From NCBI GenBank assembly GCA_913057435.1, contig CAJXNY010000002.1:1-64000 (forward strand): a stretch of 64,000 bases of DNA, read 5' to 3'. Origin of the DNA: an uncultured Oceanospirillaceae bacterium. Lineage in GTDB: Bacteria > Pseudomonadota > Gammaproteobacteria > Pseudomonadales > Balneatricaceae. The notes under the pieces were generated by a model. The model was not told the DNA's origin and did not search any database. It saw only the letters and a list, made by a program, of their open reading frames with translations. The translations under genes were made by a program, and so were the position numbers. Positions 25,383 through 32,744 of the stretch are shown here, piece after piece. Position 1 is the stretch's first letter. The number at the start of each line of letters is the position of its first letter.

Positions 25383-27299
25383 TCAGAACCGTGAGCGGGC
25401 ACCGGCATAAAAGGTGCGCGGTGGGCTGTTGTGATCAAAGATTTCTTCATACTCCCGGTCGAACAGATTCTCGACCCGGCCATACAGTTGCCAGCGATCA
25501 CTGAGCTGATAATCCGCGCCCAGGGTGACCTGCCAGTAGTGCTTCAGTTTTACCCGGCTTTCTGGTGTGGCGCTGATAAATTCCAGATCGTCCATGCTGC
25601 CATTGTAAATCGTATTCAGGAACAGCCGGCTGCGACTTTGTAACGGCTGATAACTGAGGCTCAGCGCGGCACTGTGCTGCGGGCGACGAACTTCAGCAAC
25701 GCCATTGGCCTCCTGGGCCAGCAGCTGGGTGTAACTGGCGGTGGCCGACAGCTGTGGGGTTAGCTGGCCGTTTAACGCCAGTTCCAGCCCCTGGCGGCGG
25801 CTGTTACCGTCACGGTTGACTGGTGAGCCGATAAAATTACTGTCGTAAACGGTGCTGATTTCATCTTCCAGTCGTGCCTCAAACCAGCTGATATCCAGCG
25901 TGCTGTCGTCGGTCACTGGCAGGGTCAGCCCCAGGTCCCAGCTGGTGTTCTGTTCTGGTTTCAGGTCGGGGTTACCCACATAAAAACTCGGTGAATAACC
26001 GAACTGTTCGGAAAAGGTCGGGTTGGTCACCCCGGTGCCCACTGAGCTGTGCAGCTTCAGCCCGGCGTCGTTCAGCCGCCAGGCGGCGGACAGGCTGAAA
26101 GTTCGGCTGTTGTCGAACTGATCGTTATTATCCAGCCGGGCGGCAGCGCTGATAAACAGCTGCTCTGCATACTCACCCTGGTACTGCAGGATATAGCCGG
26201 TCAGGGCACGTTTGCGGGTGCCAACCTGGTCCGGTGATGTCGGCGCCGTATTGCGGTATTGCTCCCGCTCATGCTCGACACCCCCGGTCAGGCTGTGGCT
26301 GGCGTGGCTGGAATCGAAAGCGTAACTGAGCTGATAGGCCAGTTTCTGGCGGCTGGAGTCACTGCCTGAGGGGCCAAAGCCATTCAGGCCTCGGCGATCA
26401 TTGCGGTTATGTTCCAGCTTCAGCTGCTGGCTGAGGGCATCTTTATGCCAGTTCAGCCGCAGGCTGTTTGCCCACTCGCGGGTGGCCGTGTCGCTGAAAG
26501 TATCAATGACTCTGCCCTGAGTGGCCGTTGCCGGGAAGGCGAAATCCTGGTCGTCATTGTCTGAGGCACGGCTCACGTAACGGCTGTTAAGGCTGAGGTC
26601 GAGCTGTTTTGATAACGCCAGGTGAGCGCGGCCTTGCAGAGTACGGTTTCTATCACCGTCTTCTTCGCTGCCAAAATCCGAGATATTCAGCCCATCACTG
26701 CGCCGTAGCGCACCTGACAGGCTGTAATCCAGCGTCGGGCTGCCACCGCGCAGTGCTAGCCCCAGCTGGCGGGTCTGATCGGAACCCAGCTCTGTGTTCA
26801 GGCTGACTTGCTGGCCTGTGTCTGTACCACCCTGGGTGATGATATTAATCACCCCGGAGCTGGCGTTAGAGCCCCAGAATGCGCTTTGTGGCCCACGCAG
26901 GATTTCAATACGCTGGATATTGCTGACCTGCAATGCTGACAGGTCATATTCTCCTTCACCGGCCTCTGACACTTCCATGCCATCAATCAGCAGCAGCACA
27001 TGGTTGGCTTCACCGCCGCGCACACGCACCTGAGTGAGCCCTCCGGCTGACCCTGCCCGCGAAACCGCCAGCCCGGGCACCTGGCGCAGAGCGTCACTGA
27101 CATAACGGATCTGCTGCCGTTGCAACTGTGCGCCATCAATCACCGTCCAGGCACGGCCCAGTTTCTCGGCCTCAATGCCGGTGGCGCTGGCGGTTACAAT
27201 CAGAGGGTCATTCTGCAGGCTCGCGGTACTGGCAACGCCTGCCGGACTGGCAATTAACGCTGCGTATAACAGAGAGGAATAACGGGGTGTCTTCGACAT
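25383..27299 (-). CDS. btuB: TonB-dependent vitamin B12 receptor
   Basis: 638 residues from the ATG at 27299 (GGAG about 9 bases upstream). Signal peptide, TonB-box-like DPLIVTAS near residue 30, plug domain (VSDALRQVPGLAVSR, RIEILRGPQSAFWGSNASSGVINIIT) and a 22-strand barrel ending in RSRF. The frame continues upstream into the riboswitch but that part is non-coding. Placement under the cobalamin riboswitch makes BtuB the best reading over a siderophore receptor. Confidence 0.9.
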   Translation of the reverse strand: MSKTPRYSSLLYAALIASPAGVASTASLQNDPLIVTASATGIEAEKLGRAWTVIDGAQLQRQQIRYVSDALRQVPGLAVSRAGSAGGLTQVRVRGGEANHVLLLIDGMEVSEAGEGEYDLSALQVSNIQRIEILRGPQSAFWGSNASSGVINIITQGGTDTGQQVSLNTELGSDQTRQLGLALRGGSPTLDYSLSGALRRSDGLNISDFGSEEDGDRNRTLQGRAHLALSKQLDLSLNSRYVSRASDNDDQDFAFPATATQGRVIDTFSDTATREWANSLRLNWHKDALSQQLKLEHNRNDRRGLNGFGPSGSDSSRQKLAYQLSYAFDSSHASHSLTGGVEHEREQYRNTAPTSPDQVGTRKRALTGYILQYQGEYAEQLFISAAARLDNNDQFDNSRTFSLSAAWRLNDAGLKLHSSVGTGVTNPTFSEQFGYSPSFYVGNPDLKPEQNTSWDLGLTLPVTDDSTLDISWFEARLEDEISTVYDSNFIGSPVNRDGNSRRQGLELALNGQLTPQLSATASYTQLLAQEANGVAEVRRPQHSAALSLSYQPLQSRSRLFLNTIYNGSMDDLEFISATPESRVKLKHYWQVTLGADYQLSDRWQLYGRVENLFDREYEEIFDHNSPPRTFYAGARSRF

Positions 27300-27384
27300 T
27301 AAGGTGAACTCCAGACTTGATAAGGTTGTGTCACCTGAACGATTTCGCCCGGAACATGCCGCCCGCATGCCGGAAGATGACTGC

Positions 27385-27562
27385 TTAAGGCCGGTCTCCG
27401 GGCTGATGAGCGCAGCTGTTGAAACAACGCTGCGGCCAGTGCACCTTCCCATGACAACGCACAGTGGTATTTGTACTGGCTTAACTCAATTACCGTTGCG
27501 GGGGCAGCACCAGATTGGCTGGCTTCCCGTTTAATCCGGCTGTATTACAGCCAGGCACCTTA
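27385..27562 (-). ncRNA. Cobalamin riboswitch controlling btuB-btuF-btuC-btuD
   Basis: Read on the minus strand, the leader starts with AGGTGCC, then GGGAAGCCAG, the highly conserved TGCTGCCCCCGCAACGGTAA core, CCACTGTG, GGGAAGGTGCAC, and the B12-box-like AGCCCGGAGACCGGCC near 27391-27405. All main conserved blocks occur in the right order, about 90 bases before the btuB start. In this RNA class cobalamin binding lowers expression of uptake genes. Confidence 0.95.
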
Positions 27563-27751
27563 AGCGGCGAGGATTTTAGCAGCGTGGCCGTGAAGGGCAA
27601 GTAGCAGCAGGGCTGAGAGCCATCGAATATTGCATGATGGGATGAGCATGGCTCATTGAGTTTCGCAGCTTCGTTTTTTCCGGTGCGAACGACAGGTCAG
27701 GGGCATTGTCTTAATGGCCATGTTCTATGTGTCTGAAAAGGGGTGCGTACA

Positions 27752-28690
27752 TTGAATTCGCTCAGCTGTTATTCCCGCGCCTTCTTGCCAGCTGTTCTGG
27801 CTGCCGCCCTGTTTGTCACAGGCCCGGTCACGCTTGAGGCTGGCGAAATCGTGACCTATGAGATGCTCGCGCCGGTGCTTGCCCAGCGGTGTGTTATGTG
27901 CCATTCCGGTGACGCGGCTGCGGCTAATCTGAGGCTGGACAGCTTTGACTCACTGTTGAAGGGTGGTCGTTCAGGGCCGGTCGTGAAAGCCGGTCAGCCT
28001 GCCGCGAGTGAACTGATCCGCCGCCTGAAGGGGACCCGTCTGCCAAGAATGCCGATGACCGGGCCTCCGTTTCTGTCTGCCAGAGAAATTGCCCGGTTTG
28101 AGCGCTGGATTGCGACTGGCTTGCCGCGTGGTGATGTAATCAGCGTCGAGGCCCCCGAAAGTATTCAGACATTACGGCCAGAACCTGGAGAGGTAGTGAC
28201 CTATCTGCATGTTGCACCGATCTTTGCCACGCGCTGCGCCAGCTGCCATGCGGACAGCGGCTTGATGGGCCGCGCGCCCGAAGGCTATCGATTAACATCG
28301 TATCGGGCGACCCTTGCCAGCCACCATCGTGTCCGTGTGGTGCCGGGCAGGCCTGAGGCAAGTGAGTTGATCCGTCGCATCCGGGGCCAGGCTCGGCCTC
28401 GAATGCCGCTGAATGGGCCTTATCTTTCTGACGGGGAGGTTCAGCTGATCGAAGAGTGGGTGGCTCAGGGGGCACGTAATGCCCAGGGCCGGGTAGCGGT
28501 GATTCCTGAAGGGGCGGCCGTGCGCCTGCACGGCACACTCGGCCCACGCTGGCAGCTGGACGGGCTTCCTTTATCTATCAGCGAGAGGACCCGCATCGAC
28601 AAGTCGCCAGGGCCTGGCGATTATGTCCAGGTGCGTGGTCGGCTGGGCAAAGCGGCAACGGTTGAGGTTGAACGGCTGAGACGTCGCTGA
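27752..28690 (+). CDS. Secreted tandem c-type-cytochrome-like (CxxCH) protein
   Basis: 312 residues from a TTG at 27752 (AAGGGG 8 bases upstream); a GTG at 27743 is the alternative. Signal peptide followed by two homologous modules: RCVMCHSGD...SELIRRLKGTRLPRMPM and RCASCHADSG...SELIRRIRGQARPRMPL, each with one heme-binding CxxCH and the layout of planctomycete-type cytochrome C (PSC1) domains. A C-terminal OB-like segment (VRLHGTLGPRWQLDGLPL) follows. Probably a periplasmic or exported diheme protein. It stands alone between the btu operon and paralogue 2. Confidence 0.75.
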   Translation: MNSLSCYSRAFLPAVLAAALFVTGPVTLEAGEIVTYEMLAPVLAQRCVMCHSGDAAAANLRLDSFDSLLKGGRSGPVVKAGQPAASELIRRLKGTRLPRMPMTGPPFLSAREIARFERWIATGLPRGDVISVEAPESIQTLRPEPGEVVTYLHVAPIFATRCASCHADSGLMGRAPEGYRLTSYRATLASHHRVRVVPGRPEASELIRRIRGQARPRMPLNGPYLSDGEVQLIEEWVAQGARNAQGRVAVIPEGAAVRLHGTLGPRWQLDGLPLSISERTRIDKSPGPGDYVQVRGRLGKAATVEVERLRRR

Positions 28691-28735
28691 TTTGCTGTGC
28701 TATTCCCCCAGATAAAAATAGTAAGCAGAAACTTT

Positions 28736-28761
28736 GAACCCTCTCCCCACCTCCCTGTGAC
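28736..28761 (+). promoter_or_regulatory. Predicted ECF promoter of the second Asn/Gln-rich secreted protein
   Basis: GAACC (28736-28740), 16 bases, GTGAC (28757-28761). Same core, spacing and distance to the ATG as at 21797. Confidence 0.6.
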
Positions 28762-28786
28762 TCACAGTTGAACCCAAAACAACACG

Positions 28787-28802
28787 CCTGCGCCGCTGCA
28801 GG
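28787..28802 (+). promoter_or_regulatory. 5'-UTR hairpin touching the ribosome binding site (paralogue 2)
   Basis: CCTGC-GCCGCT-GCAGG, right arm adjoining AGGAG. Compare 21848-21860: identical stem, unlike loop. Confidence 0.45.
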
Positions 28803-28815
28803 AGGAGAGATCACC

Positions 28816-29403
28816 ATGACACTGTTTAAACACGCGACTCTGGCTGCCATCATCGCCACCCTTACTCTGAGTGCTGCCGCTGTGCAGGCCGGTGATATCG
28901 AAATCCGTAAATACAGTCCCAACATCGATATCAGCAACAGCTATAAGTTGAACCAGCGTACCCATACCAGCGTGGACAACAGCAAACGCAGCTGGGAACG
29001 TAAAGATTACCGCTACACTTATAACCGCGATGATCTCAATGCCCGTCAGACCTACAACCAGAAACGCAACTACAGCAGCACGGTTAGCCAGGGTGCCAGT
29101 AACAGTGCCGGGGACACCGGCCACCAGATGAACCAGGGACAGGGCAGCACCACGGTGGGGATGAGCAGCGCGGATAGCCGCACGCATGGCCAGGGCGGGC
29201 TGAACCTGCTGTCACCCAGCTCCAGCAGCCACAGTGGCGATACCTACAAAGGTAACCTGAGCCTGTATGGCAGCCAGATCGGTGGTAACCAGTCCGGTTA
29301 CCAGGCCGGCAATAACGCTAGTGTTCAGGCCAATGATCAGTGGCAGTATGGCAAGAGCACCACAGGCTCTCGTGATTACCTGCTCAATGGCAATCAGAAC
29401 TGA
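28816..29403 (+). CDS. Asn/Gln/Ser/Gly-rich secreted protein, amyloid-like composition (paralogue 2)
   Basis: 195 residues from the ATG at 28816, preceded by the strong AGGAGGAGAG; an upstream in-frame start at 28768 falls in the conserved untranslated leader and is rejected. Same architecture as the protein at 21874: signal peptide ending AVQA, mature start GDIEIRKYSPN, shared blocks YNQKR, VSQGASNSAGDTGHQMNQ, GGLNLLSPS, LYGSQIGGNQSG; no cysteine. The pair arose by duplication with the promoter and leader, and is now split by about 6 kb containing the btu operon. Confidence 0.75.
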   Translation: MTLFKHATLAAIIATLTLSAAAVQAGDIEIRKYSPNIDISNSYKLNQRTHTSVDNSKRSWERKDYRYTYNRDDLNARQTYNQKRNYSSTVSQGASNSAGDTGHQMNQGQGSTTVGMSSADSRTHGQGGLNLLSPSSSSHSGDTYKGNLSLYGSQIGGNQSGYQAGNNASVQANDQWQYGKSTTGSRDYLLNGNQN

Positions 29404-29440
29404 GCCCGCACGACCGGAAAACGACTGTTTGCTTGCTTTG

Positions 29441-29475
29441 CGCCAATGCCCGTCAGCTGCTGATGGGCATTGGCG
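29441..29475. terminator. Strong hairpin between converging genes, probable terminator
   Basis: CGCCAATGCCCGTCAG pairs with CTGATGGGCATTGGCG (one G-U pair) around a short loop, between the secreted-protein gene and the converging dioxygenase gene. No long T-tract on the plus strand, so termination strength is uncertain. Confidence 0.6.
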
Positions 29476-29486
29476 TGTCTGGGGTC

Positions 29487-30407
29487 TTACCAATCTTTCA
29501 TGTCTGCCGGCACTGGGTAGTCTGGGCGCTCTACCGGGAAGTTTTCCCAGACACCGGGAATGGGGGGCTCGTGGTTGGCCGCAATGGCTTGCATGATGTC
29601 TGCATCGCTACCTGTTAGGTCTGGGTAGTCATCCTGCCAGGCATCTGGCCAGTCGTTTTTATCCGCATGGCGCAGAACGGTAGCCATCCAGTCTTGTCGC
29701 AGCTTTGCCCATTGTGGGGTTTGTGCCTGACTTTCATGAATACCCTCGACAGGGCGGTACTCGACGTAGATTGTGCGTCGTACTCCAGGGGTTCGTTTTG
29801 GCTGTGAGCCATGCAGAATCATCATATCCTGAATCAGAATATCACCGGCTTTAGCGGGCAACTCAACCACACCGGGAACCTCCCAGCCATGGTCGCGGGA
29901 TATATGTTCGATATCCAGTTGCTCATGCTGGGTGCCTGCAACGTAACGTAAACAGCCATCGTCTGCTGGTGCATCATCAAGATAGATGCCGATATTGAGG
30001 TAGGGATAACTGCGCGAATGCTGGGCATCCTGATGCCATTTGACTATCGGATGCGGGTGCTGGTGTTTATACAGCAGATCCATCTGGATCGGTACTGCGC
30101 CGCGCCCGCACAGTTCCCGGGCAATGGCCATCATGGCCGGGCAGGCTAACAGGTCCAGTGATGCCTGTGTCTGGATCAGGTGAATATCATTGTACCGCAT
30201 CAGGCGGGGACCAATGGGGTCTTTGATAACACAGCACCCATGCAGCTGCTGGCCTTCAGTATGTGCAGACATCGCACTTGCTTCGAGCTTTTTACCCAGC
30301 GCTTGCCACTCTTTTAACAGCGCCGGCGGGACGGCATTTTCAAGACGAATATAGCCTTTGGTTAGGAGCTGTTCTTTGAGTTCTTCTGATATTGTGTAGT
30401 TTGTCAC
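29487..30407 (-). CDS. Phytanoyl-CoA dioxygenase (PhyH)-family protein
   Basis: 306 residues from a GTG at 30407 with AAGGAAG 5-6 bases upstream; an ATG at 30449 lacks such a signal. Fe(II)/2-oxoglutarate oxygenase motifs: HQD (KWHQDAQHS), distal His in MILHGSQPKR and the 2-oxoglutarate-binding Arg nearby, plus DDGCLRYVAGTQH. Members hydroxylate small molecules such as ectoine, phosphonates or fatty acyl-CoA; the substrate here is not clear. It stands alone. The 411 bases to the next gene (30408-30818) hold no supported gene. Confidence 0.85.
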   Translation of the reverse strand: MTNYTISEELKEQLLTKGYIRLENAVPPALLKEWQALGKKLEASAMSAHTEGQQLHGCCVIKDPIGPRLMRYNDIHLIQTQASLDLLACPAMMAIARELCGRGAVPIQMDLLYKHQHPHPIVKWHQDAQHSRSYPYLNIGIYLDDAPADDGCLRYVAGTQHEQLDIEHISRDHGWEVPGVVELPAKAGDILIQDMMILHGSQPKRTPGVRRTIYVEYRPVEGIHESQAQTPQWAKLRQDWMATVLRHADKNDWPDAWQDDYPDLTGSDADIMQAIAANHEPPIPGVWENFPVERPDYPVPADMKDW

Positions 30408-30818
30408 GGTACTTCCTTGTTTAGCCTTATCAGGAACGTAATGGCTCAAGGTTATTGAATCTTTGGTGAGTATGCGGGGTTACGTTATCGTGCATGGCCC
30501 TGCCTGACAACCGCTAACGGGTGGCTAAAATCTCCCCGTTAATAACAGCTATTTACTGCAACGATCAATCGTTGCTCTGGTTTGAATATTTTTTGCAGGA
30601 GCATTTATGACAAAGGGAATAACGCCAGCTCACCAACCCGTCAGACCCATCGCAAAGTACGGTTTGCCACTTGCTGGACTCAGTTTTTTGTCCAGTTATG
30701 TGTTGCCACGTATCATGTAATCGCGGGGTCGTTTCTATGTACCCCAATCAGGCTGGTCGCCAGGCCGGCCTGCTGGCATCATAGCGTTATTGATTAGCGA
30801 CATAGCGAACCTGACTGA

Positions 30819-31445
30819 ATGAGTAACCCATCCTCGGCGTTTGACCCCCTGGGGTCAGTGCCAGAGCAACCGCCTGCCGCGCTGGCCTGCCCGGTATTTC
30901 TGGCAGACCTGCGTGAGCAGATGTTGAAGTTCGCGGTGCTGCAGCTGGCGGATCGCTCACAAGCGGAAGATGCGGTGCAGGAGGCGCTGGAAGGGGCGTT
31001 GAAAAACAGCGCAGCTTTCCAGCGCCAGGCGGCACTGAAAACCTGGGTTTTTGCCATCCTCAAGCACAAGATTACCGATGCCCTGCGACGCAGGCACAAA
31101 GCGGATCAGGCGGTAACGGCTGTGCAGCTGGATGACGATGAGGCTGATGACAGCCGGTTTGATCACAAGGGCCGCTGGCAACGGGGGGCCAGGCCTGCCC
31201 GCTGGCAACAGCCGGAACAGAGCATGGAAGATGCACATTTCTGGCGTACCTTTGATGCCTGTCTCAATTGCTTGCCTGCGCTGCAGGCGCGGCTGTTTAT
31301 GATGCGGGAGTTTCTGGAACTAAGCAGTGATGAGATCTGCGCGCAGGAGGCGATTACGGTGTCTAACCTGCATGTGGTGCTGTACCGCGCGCGCTTACGG
31401 CTACGGGACTGTCTGGAAAATAACTGGTTCAGCGAGGGCACGTGA
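30819..31445 (+). CDS. ECF-type sigma factor (second)
   Basis: 208 residues. Region 2: LADRSQAEDAVQEALEGALK and TWVFAILKHKITDALRRR; region 4: FLELSSDEICAQEAITVSNL then VLYRARLRLRDCL. An Arg/Gln-rich insertion (HKGRWQRGARPARWQQPEQS) separates the two. This layout, followed by a tiny zinc-finger anti-sigma factor, is common in gammaproteobacteria. Start has no good Shine-Dalgarno. Confidence 0.88.
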   Translation: MSNPSSAFDPLGSVPEQPPAALACPVFLADLREQMLKFAVLQLADRSQAEDAVQEALEGALKNSAAFQRQAALKTWVFAILKHKITDALRRRHKADQAVTAVQLDDDEADDSRFDHKGRWQRGARPARWQQPEQSMEDAHFWRTFDACLNCLPALQARLFMMREFLELSSDEICAQEAITVSNLHVVLYRARLRLRDCLENNWFSEGT

Positions 31446-31642
31446 AGATGATGAATTGTAAACAGGCCACCCGGTTATTATCCGATGGACAGGAGCGGCC
31501 ATTAACGGTTGCCGAGCGTTCCTCACTGAAATTTCATACCCTGATGTGTACCAGCTGCCGTCGCTTTCAGGGCCAGATGGGCACCTTGCGCCAGCTCGCC
31601 CAGAGCTATGCCAAGAGTCAGCCGGATGAGCCCGAGAATTAA
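31442..31642 (+). CDS. Small zinc-finger anti-sigma factor
   Basis: 66 residues, start (GTG) overlapping the sigma stop by four bases. Contains MNCKQATRLLSDGQERPL and HTLMCTSCRRF, i.e. the Cys...HxxxCxxC pattern of zf-HC2 anti-sigma domains. No membrane segment, so it is a soluble, possibly redox- or metal-responsive inhibitor of the sigma factor just upstream. Confidence 0.8.
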   Translation: MKMMNCKQATRLLSDGQERPLTVAERSSLKFHTLMCTSCRRFQGQMGTLRQLAQSYAKSQPDEPEN

Positions 31643-31770
31643 CGCCGCTACAGCACCGTCTTTTACTTTTTTGAAAAATATGTCCGCCCGCCTGTAAGAA
31701 TCCGGCCCCAGCGCCGACTAATCTCTATAGCGCTCATCATACTGAGCTGATTTCCCCATCAGGAGCCACC

Positions 31771-32724
31771 ATGTTACCGACGTTACCCCTGCTTGAAGCG
31801 ACTGACTTTCCAGCGATCTCTCGTACCACCACCGACACGCTTCAGGTCAACCTGGGCTATCTCTGTAACCTCAGCTGTGTGCACTGCCATGTGAATGCCG
31901 GGCCGAATCGCACCGAAATGATGGCCGCAGAGGATATTGCGCGGGTACTGCAGGTGCTCAAAGCACGGGGCATTAAAACCCTGGATCTGACCGGTGGGGC
32001 ACCGGAGATGCACGATAACTTCCGCGAACTGGTGGTGAAAGCACGGGCGCTGGGGGTGCGGGTGATTGATCGCTGTAACCTGACCATTCTGTTTGAGCCG
32101 GGTCAGCAGGATCTGGCACAGTTTCTGGCGGATAACCAGGTGGAGATCGAAGCCTCGCTGCCGTGTTACTCGCTGGAGAATGTCGATAAACAGCGCGGCA
32201 AAGGGGTGTTTGATAAAAGCATCGCCGGGCTGCAACAGCTCAACGCGCTGGGTTACGGCCAGCCCGACAGCAGGCTGAAACTGAACCTGGTCTATAACCC
32301 TCAGGGGCCGGTGCTGCCACCGGAACAGACCGCACTGGAGGCGGATTACAAACGCGAACTGGCCACGCATTTTGGCATTGTGTTTAACCAGCTGTTTGCA
32401 CTGGCCAATATGCCGATCCAGCGTTTTGGTTCTACGCTGATTTCTAAAGGTGAGTTTGCCCCCTATATCGACCTGCTTAAAGGTAGCTACCGACCTGAAA
32501 ATCTGGCCGGGGTGATGTGTCGCTCGCTGATCAGTGTCGACTGGCAGGGCCAGCTGTATGACTGCGATTTCAATCAGCAACTGGGGGTCGCGCTGGCCGC
32601 CAAACCACCCCGCCATCTGCGCGATCTGTTACAGCAGGACGTGGCCGGTGAATCTATCTATGTTGCCGACCACTGTTACGGCTGTACCGCCGGACAGGGC
32701 AGCAGTTGCGGCGGCGCACTTTAA
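31771..32724 (+). CDS. arsS: Arsenosugar-biosynthesis radical SAM protein ArsS
   Basis: 317 residues. Radical SAM cluster motif CNLSCVHCH (Cys32, 36, 39), then LDLTGGAPEMH and the C-terminal SPASM-like Cys region (MCRSLISVDWQGQLYDCDF; DHCYGCTAGQGSSCGG) typical of ArsS/DUF3641. In this family the enzyme joins a 5'-deoxyadenosyl group to dimethylarsenic on the way to arsenosugars. AGGAG precedes the ATG. It leads a collinear set of four genes. The methyltransferase ArsM is not in the window. Confidence 0.88.
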   Translation: MLPTLPLLEATDFPAISRTTTDTLQVNLGYLCNLSCVHCHVNAGPNRTEMMAAEDIARVLQVLKARGIKTLDLTGGAPEMHDNFRELVVKARALGVRVIDRCNLTILFEPGQQDLAQFLADNQVEIEASLPCYSLENVDKQRGKGVFDKSIAGLQQLNALGYGQPDSRLKLNLVYNPQGPVLPPEQTALEADYKRELATHFGIVFNQLFALANMPIQRFGSTLISKGEFAPYIDLLKGSYRPENLAGVMCRSLISVDWQGQLYDCDFNQQLGVALAAKPPRHLRDLLQQDVAGESIYVADHCYGCTAGQGSSCGGAL

Positions 32725-32744
32725 GCGCACTTCAGGAGAAACGC

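Noticed and set aside
21874-29403. Calling the Asn/Gln-rich proteins curli subunits (CsgA)
   Set aside because: No regular curlin repeats and no csgE, csgF or csgD; only composition and a CsgG-like neighbour agree, so they are left as unknown.
30806-30830. GAACC box before the second sigma factor as a regulon member
   Set aside because: It lies only about 10 bases before the start codon with no matching second half, so it cannot be a promoter for that start.
31783-32616. 277-codon open frame opposite arsS
   Set aside because: Shadow of a well-supported radical SAM gene, with no start signal or motifs.
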